Origin: an uncultured Clostridia bacterium
GTDB lineage: Bacteria > Bacillota > Clostridia > Oscillospirales > Ruminococcaceae
Length of the DNA: 8,939 nt
Direction: 5' to 3'
Assembly: GCA_947624425.1 (NCBI GenBank)
Contig: CANQKG010000046.1
Span: 1-8,939 of the forward strand
The notes beneath the pieces were generated by a model that made no database searches, was not told where the DNA came from, and was given only the letters and a program-made list of their open reading frames with translations. Every line of letters begins with the position of its first letter. Positions within the stretch are counted from its first letter, which is position 1. This document shows positions 1 to 6,284 of this stretch, piece after piece. The position numbers were made by a program, and so were the translations under genes.

Positions 1-22
1 CTAATCGGTCGAGGGCTTGACC
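1..22 (+). rRNA. 23S ribosomal RNA, 3' end only (partial)
   Basis: The first bases match the conserved end of bacterial 23S rRNA (ctaatcggtcgagggcttga then cc). A 5S rRNA follows about 60 bases downstream on the same strand, as expected in an rRNA operon. The exact mature 3' end cannot be fixed from this fragment. The spacer at 23-80 is pyrimidine-rich and holds a weak hairpin (ttcagg 56-61 with cctgaa 72-77) but no gene. Confidence 0.9.
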
Positions 23-80
23 TTCTTTCCTTCCCCACTTTCCCTTTGTTCGGTTTTCAGGGTATTCATATCCTGAATAA

Positions 81-197
81 GTCGGTGTCGATAGCCATGA
101 GGTCCCACCCGTTCCCATCCCGAACACGGCAGTTAAGCTCATGCACGTCGAAAATACTTGGCTGGCGACGGCCCGGAAAGATAGAACGATGCCGGCA
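81..197 (+). rRNA. rrf: 5S ribosomal RNA
   Basis: This is a complete 5S rRNA of about 116 nt. The terminal helix is visible: gtcggtgtcg at 81-90 pairs with cgatgccggc at 187-196, allowing G-U pairs. The conserved internal block cccgttcccatcccgaacac begins at about 108. Mature ends may differ by one or two bases. It lies between the 23S rRNA end and tRNA-Asn and is presumably processed from the same transcript. Confidence 0.95.
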
Positions 198-202
198 CAA
201 AC

Positions 203-231
203 GCCGAAAAGACCATAACGGTCTTTTCGGC
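203..231 (+). other. Hairpin between 5S rRNA and tRNA-Asn
   Basis: gccgaaaagacc (203-214) and ggtcttttcggc (220-231) form a perfect 12-bp stem with loop ataac. No U-run follows; the tRNA starts seven bases later. It is therefore more likely a processing hairpin, or a weak or leaky terminator, than a full stop. The stem is seen directly; its role is inferred. Confidence 0.6.
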
Positions 232-237
232 ATATAT

Positions 238-313
238 TCCTCCTTAGCTCAGTCGGTAGAGCCCGCGGCTGTTAACCGCGTTGTCGTTGGTTCGAGTCCA
301 ACAGGGGGAGCCA
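238..313 (+). tRNA. tRNA-Asn (anticodon GTT)
   Basis: This is a full 76-nt cloverleaf with encoded CCA (311-313). The acceptor stem pairs tcctcct (238-244) with aggggga near the 3' end, with one T-G pair. The D arm is gctc/gagc. The anticodon stem is cgcgg/ccgcg around loop ctgttaa, giving anticodon GTT. The T arm is gttgg/ccaac with loop ttcgagt. It is transcribed with the upstream 5S rRNA and closed by the terminator beginning at its last base. Confidence 0.97.
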
Positions 314-350
314 AAAATCGGCAAGGCGTAAGTCTTGCCGATTTTTACTT
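313..350 (+). terminator. Rho-independent terminator of the rRNA-tRNA operon
   Basis: aaaaatcggcaag (313-325) pairs with cttgccgattttt (334-346) around loop gcgtaagt, a 13-bp stem ending in a T-run. It overlaps the last base of tRNA-Asn, so it is the natural end of the rRNA transcript. The right arm is part of a 31-bp direct repeat that recurs at 589-619. Confidence 0.85.
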
Positions 351-364
351 TTTCACTCTTCACT
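334..364 (+). repeat. 31-bp direct repeat, copy 1
   Basis: The stretch 334-364 begins cttgccgatttttac and ends cactcttcact. It is identical over 31 bases to 589-619. Its first 13 bases are the right arm of the tRNA operon terminator. A third partial copy (cttgccgattttt) lies at 489-501. Confidence 0.9.
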
Positions 365-453
365 CATCACTGTTCACTGCGTCGGCGCAAGCGTTTTTGC
401 TTGTTTTCCGCACAAGTGCGAAAAACTCGCCTTTCACACTGCGCCTCCTTTTC

Positions 454-478
454 CCCACAAAGTCTACGACTTTGTGGG
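454..478. repeat. 11-bp inverted repeat (hairpin)
   Basis: cccacaaagtc (454-464) and gactttgtggg (468-478) are perfectly complementary around tac. The sequence agacccttttctt follows, so a weak terminator role is possible. There is no gene nearby for it to end, so function is unknown. Confidence 0.6.
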
Positions 479-566
479 AGACCCTTTTCTTGCCGATTTT
501 TGGAAAGTAATAAGTAATCGTGAAAAGGGAATAGGTTGTGCGGTGTTCCGCTTCGCGGACGATTAT

Positions 567-601
567 AATCGGCAGGTGTCGAAAGACGCTTGCCGATTTT
601 T
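567..601 (+). terminator. Terminator-like hairpin with GAAA tetraloop
   Basis: aatcggcaggtgtc (567-580) pairs with gacgcttgccgatt (585-598) around a GAAA loop, giving a 14-bp stem with two G-T pairs, followed by ttt. It resembles the tRNA operon terminator at 313-350 and shares its right arm, suggesting duplication. It would insulate the gene at 740 from rRNA read-through. Confidence 0.65.
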
Positions 602-619
602 ACTTTTTCACTCTTCACT
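589..619 (+). repeat. 31-bp direct repeat, copy 2
   Basis: This stretch is identical to 334-364. Here its first ten bases form the right arm of a different hairpin (567-598). The two copies are 255 bp apart, start to start. Confidence 0.9.
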
Positions 620-649
620 GCCTCCGGCACGATAAGCGGAACGCTTTAC

Positions 650-678
650 TTGTGATAAGTGCAGATTTATGGTATCAT
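650..678 (+). promoter_or_regulatory. Candidate sigma-A promoter for the ASCH-kinase gene
   Basis: A -35-like TTGTGA (650-655), a 17-bp spacer and a -10-like TATCAT (673-678, five of six consensus bases) would place the transcript start near 685. A weaker alternative is TTGTTT then, 17 bases on, TAGAAT ending at about 729. If the first promoter is used, the upstream GTG at 659 cannot be the start codon. Confidence 0.5.
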
Positions 679-739
679 AGCGTATGAGCTAAAACCAATC
701 TTGTTTGTGCTGATATGTGGGTATAGAATGGGGATTGTC

Positions 740-2140
740 ATGATGTTAAATAGGAGAGTACATATTGCAATCGTGGATCGTCCCACCATATGCCATATCG
801 CTTCCGGCGCTAAGTCAATCGAAACAAGATTTAGTAAAAACCGCATCAAACCATATCATGCAGTCAACATAGGCGATATCGTTTTGCTGAAAGAAAGCGG
901 AGGAGCCATTCACGGCTGTTTTACGGTAAAAAATGTCGATTACATCAAAGATTTCAATATAGAGGAAGTAGAGAACAGATATCACGATAGGGTGATGGCT
1001 CCCGATGCGTATTGGCGCCGTAAAAAGGATGCCAAATACGGAACGCTGATCTATTGTGATAATCCTGTTTTGGAAGAAGTGGGCATTAAGCTGATACATA
1101 AGGGGATGAGCGGCTGGATATCGGTTCCGGTTTCCATTCAGCCTACCATTGTCTGCTTTGCGGGAGAAATGGGATCCGGAAAGTCTGCTTATGCAAAAGC
1201 GTTGGCAAAGAAGTTGAAAGGAAAATATATTCCTTTGGACTCGGTTGCTGGTAAAGTGCCGGCGCAGGACAAAAATGCCGGAGAACCGCTGGTTTTTGAC
1301 GGGGTTCGACGTCTCAGTACGCTGAATGCGATTCAGACATACTACGGTCATGCAAAATTGGTATATGTAAAATCAAAAGAAGCGGATCGGTTCAAACGCT
1401 ATCATGCAAGAACAAATACGAATATAAGCTTAGGCGAATTTCGGAATATATGCCATGAACCTGCCGAACGTGAGATTTCCTCTTTTCTAGAAAAAGCCGA
1501 TTATATCATTGAAAACTGCAACAGTATGGATTTAGAGCGATCTGTCACAAATGTCAGCGATATGCTGTCATGCCTGTTGACAGGACGAGCCGGACAAGCT
1601 GACGGGGCGGGAAAAGGCATGACGCCTTTTCAAAGGGCGATCGTCATCGGTTCGCCGGGCGCGGGAAAGAGCGTCTTTGCAAGGGCGCTGCGGGATTTGA
1701 CCGGACTGCCGCTTTATTATCTCGACCAGATCTGGCACAAGCCGGACAAAACCACCCTGCCAAGAGAGGAGTTCGACCGGCGGCTCGGCGAAATTCTCGC
1801 AAAGGACCGCTGGATCATCGACGGGAACTATGGGCGCACTTTGCGGCAAAGGCTTCTGCGCTGCGACGCGGTTTTTCTGCTCGATTACCCCAAAGAGGTC
1901 TGCCTTGCGGGCGCGGCGGCACGGATCGGGACAAAGCGGGAGGACCTCCCTTGGGTGGAGGAGGAATTGGACGGGGAATTCCGGCAGTGGATCGAGGAAT
2001 TCCCCGAAAAGCAGCTGCCCGAGCTTTACCGCCTGCTGCGGGAATATCCGGAAAAATCGATCACGGTGTTCCGAAGTCGGGAAGAATCGGAACGCTGGCT
2101 TGCGGAGAATCGGAGGATTGAGCGAAATGCAAAGGCTTAA
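740..2140 (+). CDS. ASCH-like domain fused to two P-loop kinase domains
   Basis: The product is a 466-aa cytosolic protein of three parts. Residues about 5-125 resemble an ASCH domain, a beta-barrel fold implicated in RNA or modified-nucleoside binding. Residues about 135-275 form a P-loop kinase domain with Walker A GEMGSGKS (142-149), FDGVRR (186-191) and a DYIIEN motif, most like dephospho-CoA kinases. From residue 294 a FlaR-type (DNA topology modulation-related) kinase begins, with Walker A GSPGAGKS (304-311), LDQIWH (328-333) and WIIDGNYG (from 358). ATG 740 is preferred because GGGG lies six bases upstream; ATG 728 or 743 are possible, and GTG 659 falls inside the candidate promoter. 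The 3' end overlaps the next gene by 14 bp. Composition rises sharply near 1600, and an internal ATG at 1619 marks where a stand-alone FlaR gene would start, so a fusion is likely. The substrate is unknown; a phosphotransfer role on nucleotides is inferred. Confidence 0.85.
   Translation: MMLNRRVHIAIVDRPTICHIASGAKSIETRFSKNRIKPYHAVNIGDIVLLKESGGAIHGCFTVKNVDYIKDFNIEEVENRYHDRVMAPDAYWRRKKDAKYGTLIYCDNPVLEEVGIKLIHKGMSGWISVPVSIQPTIVCFAGEMGSGKSAYAKALAKKLKGKYIPLDSVAGKVPAQDKNAGEPLVFDGVRRLSTLNAIQTYYGHAKLVYVKSKEADRFKRYHARTNTNISLGEFRNICHEPAEREISSFLEKADYIIENCNSMDLERSVTNVSDMLSCLLTGRAGQADGAGKGMTPFQRAIVIGSPGAGKSVFARALRDLTGLPLYYLDQIWHKPDKTTLPREEFDRRLGEILAKDRWIIDGNYGRTLRQRLLRCDAVFLLDYPKEVCLAGAAARIGTKREDLPWVEEELDGEFRQWIEEFPEKQLPELYRLLREYPEKSITVFRSREESERWLAENRRIERNAKA
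2112..2116 (+). promoter_or_regulatory. Ribosome binding site fixing the hydrolase start
   Basis: GGAGG lies inside the end of the upstream gene, ten bases before ATG 2127. It rules out the long upstream open frame from 1830, which would overlap the kinase gene by about 300 bp. Confidence 0.8.
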
Positions 2141-3008
2141 GATCGCCCTGCTTCAAATTGCGCCGGTCGGCTCCTTGCAGGGGAATTTGGAAAAGGGGCT
2201 TGCGGCTTGCCGCGAAGCGAAGAAGCAGGGGGCGGAGATCGCGCTGTTTCCCGAGATGTGGAGCAACGGCTATCGCATTTACGACCGCCCCGTTCCCGAC
2301 TGGCAGGCGGAGGCGATCCCCGCGGACGGCGCGTTTGTCCGGGCATTCGGGCGTTTGGCAAAGGAGCTGGAGCTGGCGGTCGGGATCACCCTGCTGGAAA
2401 AATTCAGTCCCGCGCCGCGCAATACGATGATTTTGTTTGACCGCTTCGGACGGGAAGCACTCCGTTATGCGAAGGTGCATACCTGCGACTTTGACGTGGA
2501 GCGGAACCTGACGCCGGGGGAGGATTTTCCAGTCGCGGCGCTCGATACCGCCTGCGGCAGCGTGCAGGTCGGCGCCATGATCTGCTATGACCGGGAGTTC
2601 CCCGAAAGCGCGCGGATTCTGATGTTAAAGGGCGCGGAGCTGATTCTGGTTCCAAACGCCTGCCCGATGGAGATCAACCGGCTTTCCCAGCTTCGCGCAA
2701 GGGCTTATGAAAATATGACCGCCATCGCCACTAGTAATTATCCGAAAGGCGTGCCGGACTGCAACGGCGGCTCCAGCCTGTTTGACGGCGTTGCCTATCT
2801 GCCGCACCTTGCAGGCTCACGCGACACCTGTATGCTGCAGGCGAAGGAGGACGAAGGCATTTACATCGCCGAACTGGATCTACAGCAGCTGCGCCGCTAT
2901 CGGGAAACCGAGGTACACGGCAACGCCTACCGCCGCCCGCAGAAATACGGCTTGCTGACCAATACGACTGTTCAAGCCCCCTTTCTCCGCAAAGACCGCC
3001 GCCCGTGA
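2127..3008 (+). CDS. Carbon-nitrogen hydrolase (nitrilase superfamily)
   Basis: The 293-aa protein is full length for a single-domain nitrilase-superfamily enzyme, which hydrolyses C-N bonds of amides, carbamoyl compounds or nitriles in the cytosol through a thioester intermediate. The catalytic residues are visible: Glu43 in LFPEMWSNGY, Lys116 in YAKVHTCDF and Cys153 in MICYDREFPE, with the supporting second Glu probably at Glu91. The CYDREFPE context is typical of N-carbamoyl-D-amino acid hydrolase, N-carbamoylputrescine amidase and related amidase branches, but the substrate cannot be assigned. There is no signal peptide. It overlaps the upstream kinase gene by 14 bp and is followed by a strong terminator, so it is the last gene of a two-gene operon. 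Codon and base use is GC-rich, matching the FlaR part of the upstream gene. Confidence 0.93.
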   Translation: MQRLKIALLQIAPVGSLQGNLEKGLAACREAKKQGAEIALFPEMWSNGYRIYDRPVPDWQAEAIPADGAFVRAFGRLAKELELAVGITLLEKFSPAPRNTMILFDRFGREALRYAKVHTCDFDVERNLTPGEDFPVAALDTACGSVQVGAMICYDREFPESARILMLKGAELILVPNACPMEINRLSQLRARAYENMTAIATSNYPKGVPDCNGGSSLFDGVAYLPHLAGSRDTCMLQAKEDEGIYIAELDLQQLRRYRETEVHGNAYRRPQKYGLLTNTTVQAPFLRKDRRP

Positions 3009-3020
3009 CCTTGCCCATCA

Positions 3021-3064
3021 AAACCCGCCGCAATGTGAAACTTCACATTGCGGCGGGTTTTTTG
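3021..3064 (+). terminator. Strong rho-independent terminator
   Basis: A perfect 18-bp stem (3021-3038 with 3043-3060) closes around loop aact and is followed by a T-run continuing to 3063. It begins 12 bp after the hydrolase stop and cleanly separates that operon from the next. Confidence 0.95.
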
Positions 3065-3166
3065 TGCTATGGCTGTTTGGTACGGGGATCGGCATATTTC
3101 TGAAACCGGCTGCTCCTATCGGGAGATCGGCACTGTGAAAGTTTTTTTGAATTTTGAAAAATAGTG

Positions 3167-3195
3167 TTGACATCTGTAAACAATTGTATTACAAT
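3167..3195 (+). promoter_or_regulatory. Strong sigma-A promoter of the seven-gene operon
   Basis: A perfect -35 TTGACA (3167-3172) is spaced 17 bp from TACAAT (3190-3195, five of six). The A/T-tract-rich stretch at 3140-3163 could act as an UP element. The predicted transcript start is near 3202, 39 bases before the TTG start of the first gene. Confidence 0.85.
3180..3195. promoter_or_regulatory. Putative operator overlapping the -10 box
   Basis: ATTGTA-T-TACAAT (3183-3195) is a perfect 13-bp palindrome whose right arm is the -10 box itself. It overlaps a second palindrome, ACAATTGT (3180-3187), and a TGTAA half-site lies at 3175. The first gene encodes a ribbon-helix-helix protein, a family that often represses its own promoter through short palindromes. 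The dyads are seen; binding is inferred. Confidence 0.5.
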
Positions 3196-3201
3196 AATAC
3201 C

Positions 3202-3224
3202 GCAATGCCAATCATCCGCATTGC
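3202..3224 (+). promoter_or_regulatory. 5' leader hairpin next to the first ribosome binding site
   Basis: gcaatgc (3202-3208) pairs with gcattgc (3218-3224) in a 7-bp stem with a 9-nt loop, ending three bases before the GGAGG at 3228. It would sit at the very 5' end of the predicted mRNA, where it could protect the transcript or influence ribosome access. Confidence 0.4.
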
Positions 3225-3227
3225 TGT

Positions 3228-3232
3228 GGAGG
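3228..3232 (+). promoter_or_regulatory. Ribosome binding site for a TTG start
   Basis: GGAGG, followed by TG, sits eight bases before TTG 3241. Because the promoter is at 3167-3195, any start upstream of about 3202 is excluded, and no ATG or GTG near this site gives the RHH protein. Confidence 0.8.
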
Positions 3233-3240
3233 TGTATAAT

Positions 3241-3444
3241 TTGGCGGGTAAAAAATTTGTAATACCATCCAAACGATATAAGGGTGATACCTCTGTGGTT
3301 TCTGCAAGATTACCGAACGAATTGATCAAAGATCTGGATCGAATTGCGGAAAACACCGGACGAAACAGAAATGAAATCATCATGTTATGTTTGGAATTTG
3401 CGCTTGATAATCTGGAAACAGACACAGACGGAAAAGAGAGATAA
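3241..3444 (+). CDS. Ribbon-helix-helix (CopG/Arc-type) regulator
   Basis: The product is a 67-aa protein starting at TTG. Residues about 16-57 form a ribbon-helix-helix fold: a strand (SVVSARLP), helix A (NELIKDLDRIAENTG) and helix B (RNEIIMLCLEFALDNL), the pattern of CopG/Arc-family dimeric DNA-binding proteins. The basic N-terminus (KRYK) precedes the strand. It is the first gene of the operon, and its stop is one base from the next start, so they are translationally coupled. A palindrome over the -10 box makes it a likely autorepressor. An antitoxin-type role is an alternative, but no toxin gene follows; the next gene encodes a 4-TM protein. Confidence 0.85.
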   Translation: MAGKKFVIPSKRYKGDTSVVSARLPNELIKDLDRIAENTGRNRNEIIMLCLEFALDNLETDTDGKER

Positions 3445-3445
3445 A

Positions 3446-4168
3446 ATGAGAAAACACGGAACATTTTTATTGGTTTATTTGCTCATGGCGGCGTTATATA
3501 TCGTGTTATCCCTGATTTTAATTGCGAATCGAAACGCTGTATTTTGGATCGGCTTTGCCATGGCATTGTTTGCGGCTGTGTTGACCTCGTCTGTCACAAT
3601 CGCTGCCGCGCAGAAGCGCAGTTCGGCATTTCCGCTGGAAATTTCGATCATTGCCTGCTCGGTGATCTATCTTGCTGTTGTGATTGCGGTCAATATTTTG
3701 TTCGGTTTTGTGCTTCGGACAAGTGTGAATTTATTGATCAGCATTCATTTGATCTGTACGGTTTTATATGCGGGGATCACCGTGCTGCTGTTTGCCGCGA
3801 AGAATATGGTCATTCGGCAAAACGATCGGGCAAACGGTAAAATCTGCGAGATGCAGATTCTCATTTATGAATTTGAAAAAATCAAAACAAAGCTCATCAG
3901 TATGCCGCTCGAATCCAGAAAGGAGGCTCTGCCGCTGCTGGACAGTCTTCTGGACGCGCTGCGGTTTTCGGATTTCGGCATCACCGTTGATGTATCGGAT
4001 ATAGACGCACGCCTGCGTTCGATGGCTGAGATGCTTTCCTCGGAGGTCGATAATTTGATTGCTATAAAATCGGATGATATGACCGGCATGGAATCTATGA
4101 TCAACGATATCAAAAAAGTAGTAAAAGACAGAAATATGCAGATCAAATTATTGAGCGGCAATATTTAA
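3446..4168 (+). CDS. Four-TM membrane protein with helical cytosolic tail (unknown)
   Basis: The 240-aa protein is not recognised as a named family. Four hydrophobic helices are predicted at about 6-26, 31-54, 65-90 and 94-118. A mostly helical, charged C-terminal half (about 125-235) is probably cytosolic. The tail contains a stretch (170-190, DALRFSDFGITVDVSDIDARL) that aligns with 168-189 of the second 4-TM protein of this operon (5500-6198), which suggests distant duplication. The start is ATG 3446, one base after the RHH stop, with GAGAG upstream. There is no signal peptidase or lipobox site. It may be a membrane partner of the SPFH protein encoded next; that is inferred from position only. 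Confidence 0.85.
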   Translation: MRKHGTFLLVYLLMAALYIVLSLILIANRNAVFWIGFAMALFAAVLTSSVTIAAAQKRSSAFPLEISIIACSVIYLAVVIAVNILFGFVLRTSVNLLISIHLICTVLYAGITVLLFAAKNMVIRQNDRANGKICEMQILIYEFEKIKTKLISMPLESRKEALPLLDSLLDALRFSDFGITVDVSDIDARLRSMAEMLSSEVDNLIAIKSDDMTGMESMINDIKKVVKDRNMQIKLLSGNI

Positions 4169-4181
4169 GGGAGGAAATGAA

Positions 4182-5483
4182 ATGGCAATTGTAGACGTCG
4201 TAAAATACAACGGCAGCCCGGACGTGTTTGCTTGGAAATATCCGAGTGAGGAATTGAGCACTTGGACACAATTGATCGTGAATGAATCGCAGGAAGCAAT
4301 ACTGTTCAAGGGCGGCAAAGCATTGGATGTGTTCCAAAGCGGGCGTCACACTTTAGAGACCGCCAATATTCCGATTTTGAATAAGATGATCAATATTCCC
4401 TTTGGCGGTCGTTCTCCGTTTACGGCAGAGGTTTGGTACATCAACAAGGTAAACTCGCTGGATATCAAGTGGGGCACCGCTTCGCCTATTCAACTGCAGG
4501 ATCCGAAATATCTTGTATTTATTCCGGTGAGAGCATTTGGCCAATTTGGCATTCGGATCGAAAACTCCAAGCAGTTTCTTGTGAAATTGGTCGGCACGCT
4601 TCCCTATTTTGACAAAACACATATTCTCAAATATTTTCGCGGACTATATCTGACCAAGGTGAAGGATGCGATCTCCTCTTATTTGGTGCATAAGCAAATC
4701 AGCATTATGGAGATCAACGCGTATATTGAGGAGCTTTCCGACTTTCTCCGGGAAAAGATGCGCCCGGTTCTGGAGGAGTATGGTATTAAGCTGGTTCATT
4801 TTTATGTGAATGACGTCAGCGTCCCCGAAGACGACGCCGCCGTGAAAAAGCTCAAGGACGCGCTTGCCAAGAAAGCCGAAATGAATATCATCGGATATAA
4901 CTACCAGCAGGAGCGTTCCTTCGATACGCTGGAGGGAGCCGCAAAAAATCCCGGAGCCTCCGGGGATCTGATCGGCGCCGGTTTGGGCCTTGGAATGGGT
5001 GTTGCAATGGGCGGCGCAGTCGGCGGTCAGTTTGGCGGTATTGCGAAAAATCTGGATATCAATGCGAGCGATACAAAAACATGCCCTTCCTGTGGCGCCG
5101 TGATTCCCAAGAACAAACGATTTTGCTCTGACTGCGGCTGTGATACCGAAAAAGAGGCGGCAGAAAAGGCAAAGGGGAGTGTAACATGCAGCAATTGCGG
5201 GTTTAAGTATCCGAACACCGTGAAGTTTTGCCCTGAATGCGGCGACAAATATAATCCCTGTCCCGCATGCGGCGCGGATCTGCCGGCAGGTGCTGTAAAG
5301 TGTGAGGCTTGCGGGTATGAGGCGCCGAAGCCCTGTCCCTTTTGCGGCGCTGTTCTGCCCGGCAAGAACGCAAGATTTTGCTCCGAATGCGGCAAACCCC
5401 TGACCAAAACATGCCCTTCCTGCGGTATGTCAATACCCGGCACACCGAATTTCTGCCCTGAATGCGGTACAAAGTTAGAGTGA
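4182..5483 (+). CDS. YdjI-type SPFH scaffold protein with five zinc ribbons
   Basis: The 433-aa protein has an N-terminal SPFH (band-7/flotillin-like) domain at about 25-235 of the YdjI/virion-core-protein-like branch, including GGRSPFTAEVWYINK (75-89) and KMRPVLEEYGIKLVHFYV (192-209). A glycine-rich linker follows (about 257-288). Five tandem zinc ribbons then come at C301/304/315/318, C336/339/350/353, C360/363/374/377, C385/388/400/403 and C411/414/425/428. In Bacillus subtilis, YdjI belongs to the pspA-ydjGHI membrane-stress operon, so a membrane-microdomain or scaffold role is plausible. No PspA-like gene is seen here. The zinc ribbons probably mediate protein or nucleic acid contacts. 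A GGGAGG ribosome binding site lies seven bases before ATG 4182, 13 bp after the previous stop. Confidence 0.92.
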   Translation: MAIVDVVKYNGSPDVFAWKYPSEELSTWTQLIVNESQEAILFKGGKALDVFQSGRHTLETANIPILNKMINIPFGGRSPFTAEVWYINKVNSLDIKWGTASPIQLQDPKYLVFIPVRAFGQFGIRIENSKQFLVKLVGTLPYFDKTHILKYFRGLYLTKVKDAISSYLVHKQISIMEINAYIEELSDFLREKMRPVLEEYGIKLVHFYVNDVSVPEDDAAVKKLKDALAKKAEMNIIGYNYQQERSFDTLEGAAKNPGASGDLIGAGLGLGMGVAMGGAVGGQFGGIAKNLDINASDTKTCPSCGAVIPKNKRFCSDCGCDTEKEAAEKAKGSVTCSNCGFKYPNTVKFCPECGDKYNPCPACGADLPAGAVKCEACGYEAPKPCPFCGAVLPGKNARFCSECGKPLTKTCPSCGMSIPGTPNFCPECGTKLE

Positions 5484-5486
5484 TGC

Positions 5487-5494
5487 AAAGGTGA
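5487..5494 (+). promoter_or_regulatory. Ribosome binding site deciding the second 4-TM start
   Basis: AAAGGTGA ends five bases before ATG 5500. The GTG at 5491, three codons upstream in the same frame, lies inside this site and is therefore unlikely to be the start. Confidence 0.65.
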
Positions 5495-5499
5495 CGATC

Positions 5500-6198
5500 A
5501 TGAAGAAACTCAAAAAGAATCTGATCTCTGTTTTTATCTTTTTGCTGCTGATTGCCCTGACGGTCGTGATCTATTATCTGCTGCCCTATGAGAAAGCGCT
5601 GCCGGATCAAACGATCTTCTTCGGCGTCGTGGCTTCAGAGGTCATCACCTTGCTGGGGACACTGTTTTATCACACGGCGTCCGGCAAAAAGAGACTTCCT
5701 CTGATCGCCGGAGGTTATACGATCCTGTTTGGTTATCAGGTTTTGATTTTCATCTTATCCACCCTGTTTGCGCTTCGTTACCGAAATGCGATCGCAACCT
5801 ACAAAATCATTTTTGCCTGCTTCACCGGCGCGTGCCTGCTTGCTTGTGTTTTAGTGTACTTCTTCGGGAGAAAAGTCGCAGAAGAGGCAGACAATTTGGA
5901 TCATGCCTGCCGTTTTTTCCATGAGCTGGAATATAAAACAGAAAAGCTCTGCTCTTTTGATTGCGAAGGAAGTATTCACGGCGAGCTGAAAAAAATCGAC
6001 GATGCCGTGAAAAACTGCGACCACAGTATTTGCGTGAACACCGATGAGCAGATCAACGATAACATCAATTGCCTGTTGGAGCGGTTTCACATCAAAGAGA
6101 TGAACAGCGGTAAAATACTGGAGCTGTGCGAAAACACCATCTGCCTTATTCGGCAGAGAAACGCCGAAGCGTGCAAAGCCAAACTCGGAGGCGTATGA
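5500..6198 (+). CDS. Second four-TM membrane protein (paralogue of 3446-4168)
   Basis: The 232-aa protein has the same plan as the 240-aa protein two genes upstream. Four hydrophobic helices lie at about 8-29, 37-58, 68-92 and 101-123. A helical cytosolic tail of about 105 residues follows, cysteine-rich here (C139-free start, then C151, C155, C173, C178, C191, C210, C215, C225). The lysine-rich N-terminus suggests the N-terminus faces inside. The tail segment 168-189 resembles 170-190 of the first 4-TM protein, and a positively charged helix follows in both. Sequence identity is otherwise low by eye. An 86-bp gap without a clear terminator separates it from the next gene. Function unknown; the two 4-TM proteins could form a heteromeric complex around the SPFH protein. 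Confidence 0.85.
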   Translation: MKKLKKNLISVFIFLLLIALTVVIYYLLPYEKALPDQTIFFGVVASEVITLLGTLFYHTASGKKRLPLIAGGYTILFGYQVLIFILSTLFALRYRNAIATYKIIFACFTGACLLACVLVYFFGRKVAEEADNLDHACRFFHELEYKTEKLCSFDCEGSIHGELKKIDDAVKNCDHSICVNTDEQINDNINCLLERFHIKEMNSGKILELCENTICLIRQRNAEACKAKLGGV

Positions 6199-6284
6199 CA
6201 GAAAGCCGGTTTCCTCATCGGGTGGAGAGGCGGTCTCTGCAAAAGCTTTGCGGATCGAAGATTTCAGAATAAGAGGGTACAAAA

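Larger units (their letters stand above)
347..649. other. Gene-free spacer with repeats and hairpins
   Basis: No supported gene was found between the rRNA terminator and the promoter at 650. Open frames across this region also run through the rRNA/tRNA genes or the repeats and lack ribosome binding sites. The region contains TTCACT-type short repeats (354-380 and 609-619), three copies of cttgccgattttt and strong hairpins at 454-478 and 567-598. It reads as a decayed or duplicated terminator tract or a small non-coding repeat element. No terminal inverted repeats or target duplications of a known insertion sequence were recognised. Confidence 0.6.

Noticed and set aside
238..313. tRNA-Asn as an integration site for a mobile element
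   Set aside because: No second copy of the tRNA 3' end and no integrase gene were found in the window.
46..510. Plus-strand open frame of 154 codons across the rRNA end
   Set aside because: It runs through the 5S rRNA and tRNA-Asn genes and has no ribosome binding site.
334..619. CRISPR array
   Set aside because: Only two or three irregularly spaced copies of a terminator-derived sequence are present, without regular spacers or cas genes.
1830..2126. Upstream extension of the carbon-nitrogen hydrolase frame
   Set aside because: It overlaps the kinase gene out of frame; GGAGG at 2112 and the conserved N-terminus place the start at 2127.
3241..4168. Toxin-antitoxin pair of the RHH gene and its neighbour
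   Set aside because: The neighbour is a 240-aa 4-TM protein with no resemblance to ParE, RelE or MazF toxins, and the operon continues for five more genes.
5027..5488. Minus-strand open frame of 153 codons with HSGQNF- and PQEGH-like repeats
   Set aside because: It is the reverse shadow of the repeated zinc-ribbon codons of the SPFH gene; the repeat look comes from that.
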